A DNA stretch of 62,716 nt from Candidatus Corynebacterium avicola (lineage in GTDB: Bacteria > Actinomycetota > Actinomycetes > Mycobacteriales > Mycobacteriaceae). Of the stretch, positions 36,943 through 51,029 are shown one piece after another (the stretch's first letter is position 1; every line of letters starts with the position of its first letter). Position numbers and translations under genes: made by a program. The notes under the pieces are model-generated. The model was not told the DNA's origin, ran no database searches, and saw only the letters and a program-made list of their open reading frames with translations. The stretch spans positions 1-62,716 of the forward strand of contig DXGC01000103.1 in the NCBI GenBank assembly GCA_019114135.1. The letters run 5' to 3'.

Positions 36943-38151
36943 TCAGTCGTCGTAGAGGCCGGCGATGTGGTCGTCGGCGGTGTTCTCCGCGTCCGGGTCG
37001 GAGGTCTTGTCCGGGTCCGGGAAGCCGTTGTACGCCTGGTAGCCCTGGTAGCTGGAGTGCCCGGCCGCGGCCTCGGAGGCCTCCACCAGCTTCTCGAACT
37101 CGGTGAATTCCCCGTCGGCGGCCTCGCTGTCCCGATCGTCGGGTTCGTCGCCCGCGACGGCTTCATCACCGGTGGTCTCGACGGGTGATTCGGAGGACGC
37201 CTCGGCGGGAACCTCGTCATCACCTTCCGCCGCGAAGGGAGCGTCCGACTCCTCATCTGCGGAGCCCCCGGCGTAGCTGTAACCCTCGGTCTGGCCGTAC
37301 CCCTCGTCGTTCTCCTGGTCGTAGCCGGCCCGCGCCAGCCGCATCAGCTCGTCGGTGTCGTGGCCGTCGCCCGCCTGGAAGGTCACCACGCCCTCGACCG
37401 CCCCACCGTCACCGGCGGTGTACAGCGACGCCGACACTGACGAGGGGGTGGTCTTCGTCGGGCTGGCGTGGGTGTAGGAACTGCCCTGGTCGGTGGGCAT
37501 CGACGTGGTCAGGAAGGCCAGCACGGTGTCGCAGGCGAGCTTCTCGAGACCGTCGACGGTCTGGGCGTTGTCCAGGTCGGTGCCGTAGTTGGTGTGGAAG
37601 GTCGTCCCCTGGGACGCGGGAAAGCAGCACAGCGAGGTGATCAGGACGTAGACGTCCTCCGCGGAGATCCCCGGACGGAAGGCGCCGTAGTCCTGGCCAC
37701 GCATCAGCACCCGGTCGATCTGCAGCACCACCGGGGAGGACTCCAGCACGTCAAGCCGTCCGCCGATCTGACCGTGACCGGCGATGTTCTCGGTGACAAT
37801 CAACCGGACGGCGTCCGGGTGTGCACGGTGGCGACGGTAGGCGGTGCGCACCAGGGTGCGGACGGCCTCAGCCGGCACGAGTCGTTCGACTTCCAGGTCC
37901 TCGGGACGCGGCCAGATCAGCCGGAAGGCGTAGCGCAGGGCCTCGTCGTAGAGGACCTGGGTGTTGCGCAGCAGCGGGTGGTTGGGGGAGACGCCGGCCC
38001 CGACCGCGATGTCGCGGGTCTCCGCCGCCAGACCCGAACGGACGAGCTCGGGGATGGCGGTGTCCAGCACGAGCCGGTACTCCTCGACCGAGCAGCCGTA
38101 ACGGCGGTGGGTGCCGGGCAGGGCGGTGGACGGGTCCGCGTCGGTGGTCAT
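36943..38151 (-). CDS. TetR-like regulator with degenerate HTH and long acidic tail
   Basis: A 402-residue protein. Residues about 15-75 align in pattern with a TetR helix-turn-helix (EEYRLVLDTAIPELVRSGL, then RDIAVGAGVSPNHPLL), but the recognition helix is unusual (Pro, His and Asn rich). Residues about 100-200 match a TetR C-terminal ligand domain (AVRLIVTENIAGHGQIGG, GAFRPGISAEDVYVLITSLC). The last 150 residues are acidic, rich in Gly, Tyr, Ser and Glu, and probably disordered, which is rare in TetR proteins. ATG 38151 is preceded by CAGGAGACCGGAGACC. The gene is divergent from mdh; a regulator beside mdh also occurs in C. glutamicum, so mdh is a possible target. Confidence 0.7.
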   Translation of the reverse strand: MTTDADPSTALPGTHRRYGCSVEEYRLVLDTAIPELVRSGLAAETRDIAVGAGVSPNHPLLRNTQVLYDEALRYAFRLIWPRPEDLEVERLVPAEAVRTLVRTAYRRHRAHPDAVRLIVTENIAGHGQIGGRLDVLESSPVVLQIDRVLMRGQDYGAFRPGISAEDVYVLITSLCCFPASQGTTFHTNYGTDLDNAQTVDGLEKLACDTVLAFLTTSMPTDQGSSYTHASPTKTTPSSVSASLYTAGDGGAVEGVVTFQAGDGHDTDELMRLARAGYDQENDEGYGQTEGYSYAGGSADEESDAPFAAEGDDEVPAEASSESPVETTGDEAVAGDEPDDRDSEAADGEFTEFEKLVEASEAAAGHSSYQGYQAYNGFPDPDKTSDPDAENTADDHIAGLYDD

Positions 38152-38458
38152 GGTCTCCGGTCTCCTGGATCGATTCGGGGTGCCGTAGTCGGGGTGCGGT
38201 GGGGTTGTGCACCCGGCGACGTCTCCGGTGGATGTGGCGCCGACAGGTGGGGACGGTCCACAGTCTTTCCAGGATACGGCCCCCGGAGCGCCTGTTGCGA
38301 CCATTTTGCACCCGCAAGCACCTGTCCCGTGTGAATACACCAGACAGGGGGCACTGGAACAGGGGTGGCCAGGTCTTTCCCTTCCCCCGTCGTCCAGGGG
38401 ACCCTGCATGGCCGTGGAACCGGCACCGAACGCCTTTTCGCTACGTTGGAAGTTGCAG

Positions 38459-39546
<1,088 letters not shown>

Positions 39547-39611
39547 GTGGGAACTGAAACAATTTCCCCCTGTGTGTGACACGTGACACAGCCTGTGGCA
39601 GTCTGGTGCGC

Positions 39612-40781
39612 ATGGCGAAAGCAACCCACCCTCACCACCCCTCAGCCTCCCGTGCCACCAACCCGGGAAACGGTGTCTACAGTCCGAACTTCTTCGACAA
39701 GGCGACCGCCTTCGGTGGCCGTCTGCTCAGCAGGATCCCCGTCCCGGTGCTGCGTGCCCTCGGTACCGTCCGCAACAAGGACGGCGACCTGCTCGACGCC
39801 GACGTCCGGGCGTCCCTGCTGGCGCTGAAGCTCATCAGTTCCCTGGACATCGTGGACGTGCCCCCGGTGCACTCCCGCAAGATCGTGGAGAAGGAGGCGT
39901 TCATCGCCGCCGGTGACGTGCGCGTGGCCCACGTCCACGACACCGCCATCGCCGGGGTGGGGGTGAGGGTCTACCACCACGCCGAGCCGGAGGAAGACCT
40001 CGGTCCGCGACCGGTGCTCATCTACGTCCACGGTGGCGGCTGGGTCACCGGCTCCCTCGACAGTCACGACGCGACCTGCCGCAGCCTCTGCGCCGACGGC
40101 CGGGTGACCGTGGTGTCGGTGGACTACCGGATGGCGCCGGAGCATCCGTTCCCGACCCCGCTCGACGACGTCTACGAGGTCGTCACCGCTGTGCAGGACG
40201 CCACCCCCGGCGGTGAGGTGGAGCGGGTGGTCGGTGCGCCGGTGGACACCTCGCGGCTGATCATCGCCGGCGACTCCGCGGGCGGAAACCTTGCGGCGGC
40301 GACCTGCCTGAAGCTGCGCGCCGAGGGACGCGATCAGCCGGTCCTGCAGCTCCTGTTCGTGCCGGTGACCGACCTGGCGAACAAGAGCGCCAGCCGGCTG
40401 GAGTTCGGCGACCTCGGTCTCTACCTCACCGAGGAGCAGATCTCCTGGTACGAGCACCATTACCTGGGACGTGGCGACACCCTGGGCACCAGCATCGACC
40501 CGACACATCCGCTGGTGTCCCCGCTGCTCGCCGAGGACCTCACGGGCCTGGCTCCGGCCTACATCGCCGTCGCCGGTTTCGATCCGCTGCGTGACGAGGG
40601 GGAGGCCTACGCCGCCCGGCTCAAGGAGGCCGGTGTGCCGGTCAACGTGGTCCGCCACCGGGGGCTGGTCCACCCCTTCATCAACTCCGTGGCGGTGTGG
40701 CGCGGCTCCCGGAAGGCCATGGAGCAGGCCGTCAGCGCGGTCTCCTCGGCCATCTCACAGGTGCCTTCCGTCCAGGACTGA
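39612..40781 (+). CDS. alpha/beta hydrolase, hormone-sensitive-lipase (GDSAGG) family esterase
   Basis: A 389-residue carboxylesterase of the HSL family. The oxyanion motif HGGGW, the nucleophile GDSAGGN, the Asp in AGFDPLRDEGEAY and the His in RGLVHPF make a full catalytic set. An N-terminal cap of about 100 residues precedes the core. Such enzymes hydrolyse short acyl esters; the substrate is unknown. ATG 39612 is chosen over 39576 because similarity starts later and the upstream codons look unlike the family. The gene follows mdh by 65 nt and ends 5 nt before the convergent permease fusion. Confidence 0.85.
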   Translation: MAKATHPHHPSASRATNPGNGVYSPNFFDKATAFGGRLLSRIPVPVLRALGTVRNKDGDLLDADVRASLLALKLISSLDIVDVPPVHSRKIVEKEAFIAAGDVRVAHVHDTAIAGVGVRVYHHAEPEEDLGPRPVLIYVHGGGWVTGSLDSHDATCRSLCADGRVTVVSVDYRMAPEHPFPTPLDDVYEVVTAVQDATPGGEVERVVGAPVDTSRLIIAGDSAGGNLAAATCLKLRAEGRDQPVLQLLFVPVTDLANKSASRLEFGDLGLYLTEEQISWYEHHYLGRGDTLGTSIDPTHPLVSPLLAEDLTGLAPAYIAVAGFDPLRDEGEAYAARLKEAGVPVNVVRHRGLVHPFINSVAVWRGSRKAMEQAVSAVSSAISQVPSVQD

Positions 40782-40786
40782 CCAGG

Positions 40787-42733
40787 TCAGTCGAGGTGGT
40801 TGAACTTGCTCTTCCACGCCGAGGCGACGGGGCTGGCGTCGGCGATCATGTTGTTGAATCGGTCGTTGGCGATCTCCACGACCTCACCCAGCAGCTGCAG
40901 GCGCTCCTGCGCGGGCGAGTTCTCCAGGCGGCGCACACCCTCGCTGATGATCTGCGACCGGGAGTCCAGGCGTCCCAGACACATCACGAAGGGCAGACCG
41001 AAGCGCTCCAGGTAGGTGTCGGAGAGCTCGCGCAGCTCCTCCTGCTCCATGTCGTCCATGGAGTCGAGGTCCTCCAGGGCCATCGACCCGGCGAAGTTGG
41101 ACAGCCGCTTGTCGGCGGCATTCTCGTCCAGCAGCAGCTCCGCCATGGAGGGGTAGCTGGCGATGAGGTCGGTGTGCTCCCGGCGGTCGGCGGTGAGTAC
41201 GGCCTCCTGGACGGCGTCGCGCAGTTCCTGCACACTGCTGAACGGGGCGGCGGCGTGGGCACGCTCCAGCGGCCAGACGACACCGTTGAACAGCGGGGAG
41301 AAGGTGGACACGAAGGTCCCGGTGTCCATTCCGTTGACGTCGTCCAGGGCGATGGGTCGCCCGGCGGCGTCGCGGGTGACCTCGGGGGAGGGGCGGCGTC
41401 CGACGTGGAAGAAGAGAAGGTTGAGCAGGATCGCGGCGATGGAGCCGGTGGTCACGCCGGAGGCGAAGAAGACCTGCGCCCACTCGGGGAACATAAGGGC
41501 GATGTCCGGCTTGAAGGCCACCAGCATGCCCAGGCCGATGGAGATGGTCATCACCGCGGCATTGCGGTTGTCCGAGAGGTCGGCCTTGCCCAGGGTCTGG
41601 ATACCCACCAGGGCGACGTTGGCGAACAGGGCCAGTGACGCCGCACCCAGCACCGGGCCGGGGATCGCGGAGACGACGGCACCGGCCTTGGGGATCAGGC
41701 CGATGACGATCATGATCACACCTGCACCGGCGACGACCCAGCGCGACTTCACGCGGGTCATACGCACCAGGCCGACATTCTGCGCGAAGCAGGTGTAGGG
41801 GAAGGAGTTCAGCACGCCACCGAGGGTGGTGGACAGGCCGTCGGCGCGGATGGCGGCGGCGACGTGGCCCTTGGTGATCCGCTTGCCCACGATCTCGCCG
41901 GCGGCGAAGACGTCACCGGTGGTCTCCACCATGGTGATCAGCATGACGATGACCATGGAGATGATGCCGGTGAGCACGAACTCCGGGGCGCCGAAGTAGA
42001 ACGGGGTGGTGAAACCGACCCAGTCGGAGGAGCCCACGTCGTCGAAACCCGCGTCGCCCAGGATCATCGCCACACCCGTGCCGATGACCAGGCCCATGAG
42101 GATGGCCAGGGTGCCCAGGAAGCCCTTGAAGAAGCGCTGTGCCAGCAGGATGACCGCCAGGGTCAGACCGGCGTAGGCCATGTCCTTGGTGGCCGGGGTG
42201 CCGTCGGCGAAGGCGGTGATGTCGTCGGCGGAGACGCCCAGCAGGGTGATGCCCATGGTGGTCAGCACGGTGCCGATGACCACCGGCGGGAAGAAACGGA
42301 TGAACTTCGCGAAGTACGGTGCGGCGAAGAAGGTGAAGAGGCCGGCGACGATGATCGAGCCGTAGATCGCCGGCAGGGCGTCGGTGCCGCCCTCGCCACC
42401 GGTGGTGGCCAGGCCGATGGCGATGATCGGGGAGACCGCGGTGGTGGTCACACCCTGGATGATCGGCAGGCGCACACCGACCTTCCAGAAACCGACCGAC
42501 TGGATCAGGGTGGCGATGCCACAGGTGAACAGGTCGGCGTTGATCAGGTGGATGGTGGTCTCGGCGTCCAGCCCCAGTCCGCTGGCGATGAGCAGCGGGA
42601 CGATCACCGCACCGGCGTAGAACGCCAGGACGTGCTGGGTGGACAGGACGGCCAGTTTGCCGGTCGCAGGGACCTGGTCGACCGGGTGTTTCTGGGCGGG
42701 GGCCGGGGTCGCGGCCGGTGTGGACGTGCTCAT
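40787..42733 (-). CDS. NCS2 purine permease fused to an OHCU-decarboxylase-like domain
   Basis: A 648-residue two-part protein. Residues 1-455 are a nucleobase:cation symporter-2 of the urate/xanthine type, with about 14 helices, the motif PFYFGAPEF, the MVETTGDVFAAGEIVG helix carrying the substrate Glu, and LNSFPYTCFAQNVGLV. Residues about 480-648 match 2-oxo-4-hydroxy-4-carboxy-5-ureidoimidazoline decarboxylase (LSDTYLERFGLPFVMCLGRL, RRLENSPAQERLQLLGEVVEIANDRF), the last enzyme of urate to allantoin. The usual catalytic His-Pro appears as Tyr-Pro (SYPSM, near residue 527), so activity is uncertain. No uricase or HIU hydrolase gene lies nearby. ATG 42733 follows GAAGAGAG. The coupling of uptake and catabolism is inferred. 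Confidence 0.85.
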   Translation of the reverse strand: MSTSTPAATPAPAQKHPVDQVPATGKLAVLSTQHVLAFYAGAVIVPLLIASGLGLDAETTIHLINADLFTCGIATLIQSVGFWKVGVRLPIIQGVTTTAVSPIIAIGLATTGGEGGTDALPAIYGSIIVAGLFTFFAAPYFAKFIRFFPPVVIGTVLTTMGITLLGVSADDITAFADGTPATKDMAYAGLTLAVILLAQRFFKGFLGTLAILMGLVIGTGVAMILGDAGFDDVGSSDWVGFTTPFYFGAPEFVLTGIISMVIVMLITMVETTGDVFAAGEIVGKRITKGHVAAAIRADGLSTTLGGVLNSFPYTCFAQNVGLVRMTRVKSRWVVAGAGVIMIVIGLIPKAGAVVSAIPGPVLGAASLALFANVALVGIQTLGKADLSDNRNAAVMTISIGLGMLVAFKPDIALMFPEWAQVFFASGVTTGSIAAILLNLLFFHVGRRPSPEVTRDAAGRPIALDDVNGMDTGTFVSTFSPLFNGVVWPLERAHAAAPFSSVQELRDAVQEAVLTADRREHTDLIASYPSMAELLLDENAADKRLSNFAGSMALEDLDSMDDMEQEELRELSDTYLERFGLPFVMCLGRLDSRSQIISEGVRRLENSPAQERLQLLGEVVEIANDRFNNMIADASPVASAWKSKFNHLD

Positions 42734-43036
42734 GGGCTCTCTTCACGGAAAAACGTCAGCGGGGATTGCGGTGGCAAGTCTATGCCCCGTGCCGGTGAAC
42801 ACCTGAATCACTGCTGCAGGTTTGTGGCCCCCTGCGGGTCCTTCCGCCCCTGAGGTGAAGCTCGAGCCAATGACTGCGATAATGGAGGCGACGAATCCCC
42901 GTGGTGTGCCTCCATCTGTGGCACGCTGGAGAGGTCGGACACCGTCGGATTAGTCCAATGGTTTACGGCGTGGACGCGTTCACGTTGTAATCTTTCGTCT
43001 TGACGCTCTCTCCACTTCTGCAGCAGAAAGGCTTAT
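42734..43036 (+). other. intergenic promoter region between the permease fusion and mvk
   Basis: A 303-nt gap between divergent genes. On the plus strand TAATCT (42988-42993) is the best -10 candidate for the mevalonate operon and GATAAT (42878-42883) a second. No -35 box is convincing. I see no gene or repeat. Confidence 0.35.
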
Positions 43037-44019
43037 GTGACTGCACACGTCGGGCACGGCCGTACCGTGGCGAAGATCATCCTCTTCGGCGAGCATTCAG
43101 TGGTCTACGGGTTCCCCGCGATCGCGCTGCCGCTGCGCAGCCTGTTCATGACTGCACGGGTTGAGCCGGTGGACGGCCCCAGCACGCTCACCGGCCTGGG
43201 ATGGACCGGGTTGCTTTCGGACGCCCCGGCACGCTTCGCCAGCATCGTCAAGGCCTCGGAGATCGCCGCCCGTTTCGCCGGCCACCCCGGTGCCGGCCTG
43301 CAGATCACCACCGACGCCAACTTCCCGCCGGAGCGCGGCCTGGGCTCCTCGGCCGCGGCCGGCGGCGCGGTGATCCGCGCGGTGCTCGACGCCTTCGGCG
43401 TCACCGCCACAGCCGCCGAGCTCTTCGAGATGACCCAGGAGGCCGAGACCGTCGCGCACGGTCGTCCCTCCGGGTTGGACGCCGTGACCACCTCCTCGCA
43501 GGTGCCGGTGTACTTCCAGGACGGTGAGTCCACCGAACTGCAGGTTGTACCGCAGGGCTGGATCGTCATCGCCGACTCGGGTGTCGAGGGGGCTACCCGT
43601 GAGGCCGTGGCCCATGTCCGCGAACGTCACGAGGCGGAGCCGGAGACCACGAACAAGGCGCTGGAGCGCCTCGGCGAGATCACCGGGGAGGTGGTCGAGG
43701 CCCTGCGTGACGGAGACACGGTGACGGTGGGCCGTCGAATGACGGAGTCGCATGCACTTCTGGCGGGACTCGGCGTCAGCGACCCCTCCCTGGAGCGGCT
43801 CGTCGGTGCGGCGATGGAGGCCGGGGCGCTTGGTGCCAAGCTCACCGGTGGTGGACGCGGCGGCTGCATGATCGCCCTCGCCGACAGTGGCGAGCAGGCG
43901 CGGCGTATCGAGGACGCCCTGCTGGAGGCCGGCGCGGCCGCTGCCTGGGTGCACGTACCTGAGTGGGTTCCCGGGTCGTCCAGCGCGGCCAGTCGCGCCG
44001 TCCCGGGGGAGGGGGCCAA

Positions 44020-44023
<4 letters not shown>
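43037..44023 (+). CDS. mvk: mevalonate kinase
   Basis: A GHMP-family kinase (328 residues) phosphorylating mevalonate. It has the opening AKIILFGEHSVVYGFPAIALP, the ATP loop PPERGLGSSAAAGGAVIRA, the catalytic Asp in HGRPSGLDAVT and the C-terminal glycine motif KLTGGGRGGC, all diagnostic of mevalonate kinase. The start is GTG 43037 with AAAGG before it. It is the first of four genes whose ends overlap (mvaD starts within its last codon), forming a lower mevalonate pathway operon. Confidence 0.95.
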
Positions 44024-45038
<1,015 letters not shown>

Positions 45039-45042
<4 letters not shown>

Positions 45043-46214
45043 TCACCGAGGTACGTGCCCCAGGAAAGCTCTACATCGCCGGCGAGTACGCCGTGGTGGA
45101 GACCGGTCACCCTGCCGTCCTCATCGCCGTCGACCGGTACCTGACCGTGCGGGTCAGCCCCGCAGCGTCCGACACCGGCCACATCACCACCGACCAGAAC
45201 GCCGGCAGCCGCCTGGCCTGGTACCGCCGCGGCACCGCCAACAGCCCCGACTCCATGGTCATCGAGCCCGACCAGGACCAGTTCAGTTTCGTGCTGGCCG
45301 CCGTCCGCGTCGTGGAGGAGGCCGCGGTCGCCCTCGGCGTGGAGCTGCAGGTCTACGACCTGGACATCACCAGCGAGCTGGACGACGACTCCGGACGCAA
45401 GTTCGGCCTCGGTTCCTCCGCCGCCGTCACCGTGGCGACGGTGCGCGCGCTGTGCCAGCACTACAAGCTGGGGTTGGGACTGATGGAGCAGCTCAAGCTG
45501 GCCCTGCTGGCCAGCATCGAGGTGCAGCGCTCAGGTTCCGGTGGTGATGTCGCGGCGAGCATGTTCGGCGGCTGGATCGCCTACACCTCCTTCGACCGGG
45601 AATGGGCACGTCAGCAGCGTCCCCAGCGTGAACTGCTGGAGCTCATCTCCGCTCCGTGGCCCGGTCTGTCGGTGCGCCCGCTGACCCCACCGGCACACCT
45701 GCGACTGCTGGTCGGCTGGACCGGCTCGCCGGCCTCGACCTCCCGACTGGTCGACGACGTGCAGTCCAACACCGAGGGCACCGAGACCCCCGAGGCCCCC
45801 ACCGAGGGTGAGGATGTCGACCAGACCCCTAACACCGGCGACTACGCCTGGTTCCTCGACCAGTCCCGTCGGTGCGTGGAGGCCTTCACCGACGCCGTCG
45901 ACCGCGACGACACCGCCGGGGTGTTCGCCGCGATCCGTCGTAACCGTGACCTGCTGCGTGGGCTCGGGGAGCTCACCGGCACCACGATCGAGACCCCCAC
46001 GCTGCGCAAGCTGATCGAGACCGCCGAGTCCCACGGCGGTGCGGCGAAGACCTCGGGAGCCGGCGGAGGCGACTGCGGTATCGTGCTGATCGACCCGGAC
46101 TGTTCGGCGTCCGACATCGACGACCTCCTCGCCACCTGGGAGCGCGCCGACATCCGGATGCTGAACCTGCACGTGCACAAGCCGGACGCTGCAGGCGACG
46201 CAGAAGGGGAGTGA
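45039..46214 (+). CDS. mvaK2: phosphomevalonate kinase
   Basis: A 391-residue GHMP kinase of the bacterial phosphomevalonate kinase type: RAPGKLYIAGEYAVVETGHPAVL at the N-terminus, the ATP loop RKFGLGSSAAVTVAT, SGSGGDVAASMFGGW and the C-terminal KTSGAGGGDCGIVL. It phosphorylates mevalonate-5-phosphate. ATG 45039 overlaps the mvaD stop. A low-complexity Thr/Glu/Pro insert lies near residues 245-270. The next gene begins 1 nt after its stop. Confidence 0.95.
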
Positions 46215-46215
46215 G

Positions 46216-47352
46216 ATGAGCATCGAGCGCGACCGTGCCCACGTGGCGGCACAGGCCGACGCCGGGGCCGCCCCCGGTAACCGCAAGGACGAGCACGTCG
46301 ACCTCGCGCAGGGACTGCGCGGAGATCGTGCTGCACGGTCCAGCGTCTGGGACGACGTCCGCTTCGTGCACCACTCCTTCCCCGGCATCGCCCGGGACGC
46401 CGTGGACACCTCCACGGTGGTCTGCGGTCGCGACTGGGCGGTGCCTTTCCACATCAACGCCATGACCGGTGGTTCGGAGCGGACCGGACGGATCAACGCC
46501 GACCTGGCCCGCGCCGCCGCCGAGACCGGTGTGGCGATGGCGACCGGCTCGGTGAGCCCGGCACTGCGGGATCCCGAGCTTGCAGCATCCTTCCGGGTCG
46601 TGCGGGAGAACGCCCCCGAGGCCTTCCTGCTGTCCAACATCAGCCCGGAGATGACCGTGGAGCAGGCCCGGGCTGCGGTGGAACTGATCGACGCCGATGC
46701 GCTGCAGATCCACGTCAACCCGGCCCAGGAACTGGTCATGCCCGAGGGCGACCGTGACTTCACCCACTGGCTGGACCGCATCGGCGAGATCGTCGAGGGC
46801 GTGGACGTCCCGGTCGTCGTCAAGGAGGTCGGCTTCGGACTGTCCCCGCGCACCGTGGCAGAGGTCGCCGAGAATGGCGTGGCAGCCGTGGACGTCAGCG
46901 GACGCGGCGGCACGAACTTCATCGACATCGAGAACCGGCGCCGCGAGAAGCAGGAGTACGCCTACCTCTCGGGCTGGGGACAGACGGCGGCGGAGTGCCT
47001 GCTGGATCTGCAGGCGGAGGGGGCTCCGCCGGCTTCGTCGTCTGAAGGCGTGCAGGTGTTGGCCTCCGGTGCCGTTTCCACTCCGCTGGACGTGATCCGT
47101 GGCTTGGCACTGGGCGCCTCGGCGGTGGGGGTGTCCGGCCACTTCCTGAACGTACTGCTCACCGACGGCTATGACGCCCTGGTGGAGGAGCTGCGCGACT
47201 GGACCGAACAGGTCCGCACCTTGATGACCCTGCTGGGTGCCTCGACGGTGGCGGAGCTACGTCAGGTGGACGTTCTGGTCACCGGGTCGACCGCGGAGTT
47301 CGCGCGGCTGCGCGGGGTGGACCTCGCCGCCTTGGCCAGGCGCTCCCGGTAG
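46216..47352 (+). CDS. fni: type 2 isopentenyl-diphosphate delta-isomerase
   Basis: An FMN-dependent IDI-2 (378 residues) that interconverts IPP and DMAPP. It has RKDEHVDLA at the N-terminus, NAMTGGSERTGRIN, IHVNPAQELVMPEGDRDF, KEVGFGLS, VSGRGGTNFIDIENRR and LASGAVSTPLDVIRGLALGA, which together form the FMN and Mg site. It closes the operon mvk-mvaD-mvaK2-fni. A bulged inverted repeat (47361-47390) follows the stop. HMG-CoA synthase and reductase, which supply mevalonate, are not in the window. Confidence 0.95.
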   Translation: MSIERDRAHVAAQADAGAAPGNRKDEHVDLAQGLRGDRAARSSVWDDVRFVHHSFPGIARDAVDTSTVVCGRDWAVPFHINAMTGGSERTGRINADLARAAAETGVAMATGSVSPALRDPELAASFRVVRENAPEAFLLSNISPEMTVEQARAAVELIDADALQIHVNPAQELVMPEGDRDFTHWLDRIGEIVEGVDVPVVVKEVGFGLSPRTVAEVAENGVAAVDVSGRGGTNFIDIENRRREKQEYAYLSGWGQTAAECLLDLQAEGAPPASSSEGVQVLASGAVSTPLDVIRGLALGASAVGVSGHFLNVLLTDGYDALVEELRDWTEQVRTLMTLLGASTVAELRQVDVLVTGSTAEFARLRGVDLAALARRSR

Positions 47353-47374
47353 AGGAGGATCGTCCCCGTAGTGA

Positions 47375-47842
47375 CAGTGCACGGGGGACGTCTCGGTGCG
47401 GAAGGACGCCTATGCCCTCGAACGCCTCGCCGGACTCAAGGCGCAGAAGAACCTCACGATGTGGCTGATCCCCGGTAACCACGACCGGATTCACCCGATC
47501 TTCGGCCTGGACTCGGTGGTGGAGTGGACTCCGGCCTACCGGGAGGTCTTCGACCTCATCGCCCTGGAACTGCAGGTGCGCATCGGACGCTGGCAGGTGC
47601 TGTTCACGCACATCCCGCGGGCGACGGGGAAGGACGCGGTACCGGATCCGCACCAGACCCCTCAGCTGGCACGCTGGGCCGGGCGCGAGGGCTTCGAGTG
47701 CACCGTTCACGGCCACACACATTCCTCTGTGCCGGTGCGACGCAAGCACGTGAACCTCAGTCTCGAGGCGACCGACATGAAGCCGGTCTCGCCGGGGAAG
47801 CGGGAGGAGCTGGTGACCCAGGCGGTGCGGTTCCGGGGTTAG
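47375..47842 (+). pseudogene. 5'-truncated calcineurin-like metallophosphoesterase
   Basis: The frame from after the in-frame TGA (47372-47374) reads GDVSVRKDAYALERLAGL, then LIPGNHDRIHP, VLFTHIP and TVHGHTHSS, the second to fifth metal motifs of calcineurin-like phosphoesterases, and ends normally. The first motif (DxH) and about 40 residues before it are missing, and there is no start with a ribosome binding site before GTG 47396. The break coincides with the right arm of the hairpin after fni. I read it as a gene that lost its 5' end, so it should be inactive. Confidence 0.75.
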
Positions 47843-47881
47843 GGGGGGGACTCTTGCCTCTTTTACCTTCTGCTCCCTTCC

Positions 47882-48154
47882 TTGACCATGGCGGAGCTGG
47901 GACGTGCCGCACCGCTGACCAGCTCCACACGGGACTCCGAGCAGGTGCATGCCGCCCGCTATGTCGGGGCGGCGACCGTCGATGCGTCCCACCTCGCCCA
48001 GGCGCTGTGGCCCGCCATGACTACGGAGCAGTCGAAGGGCACGCTCTCGTACACGGAGGGGCTCCGCGACGATCGCGTCGCCACCGAGAACTTCCACGAC
48101 ATGATGGACTTCCGTCGCTCGCACACCAGGGGAACGGAGTACCGGGACCGCTGA
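47882..48154 (+). CDS. short open frame of unknown function, possibly a remnant
   Basis: Ninety codons from ATG 47888 or 47882 with no ribosome binding site and no domain I recognise. The product is hydrophilic, with HAARYVGAATVDASHLAQALW in the middle and a charged end. It lies between the decayed phosphoesterase and valS, in an 863-nt stretch without a clear intact gene. It could be part of another decayed gene or not translated at all. Confidence 0.25.
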   Translation: MTMAELGRAAPLTSSTRDSEQVHAARYVGAATVDASHLAQALWPAMTTEQSKGTLSYTEGLRDDRVATENFHDMMDFRRSHTRGTEYRDR

Positions 48155-48175
48155 ACCACCGGTCGAAAACGCCCC

Positions 48176-48207
48176 TTGACGACCGTGTCCGAGCACTGGA
48201 CTAGACT
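48176..48207 (+). promoter_or_regulatory. valS promoter (leaderless)
   Basis: TTGACG (48176-48181) and TAGACT (48202-48207) are 20 nt apart, longer than ideal. TAGACT lies 8 nt before GTG 48216, and no T-box leader is present. Confidence 0.55.
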
Positions 48208-48215
48208 GTTGCACC

Positions 48216-51025
<2,810 letters not shown>

Positions 51026-51029
<4 letters not shown>

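Noticed and set aside
36830..36955. 41-codon peptide frame downstream of the palindrome cluster
   Set aside because: No ribosome binding site, no recognisable features, and it overlaps the 3' end of the TetR-like gene; kept only as a remark in the finding.
47353..48215. T-box riboswitch before valS
   Set aside because: There is no T-box sequence or specifier hairpin, and the promoter places the start at or next to the GTG.
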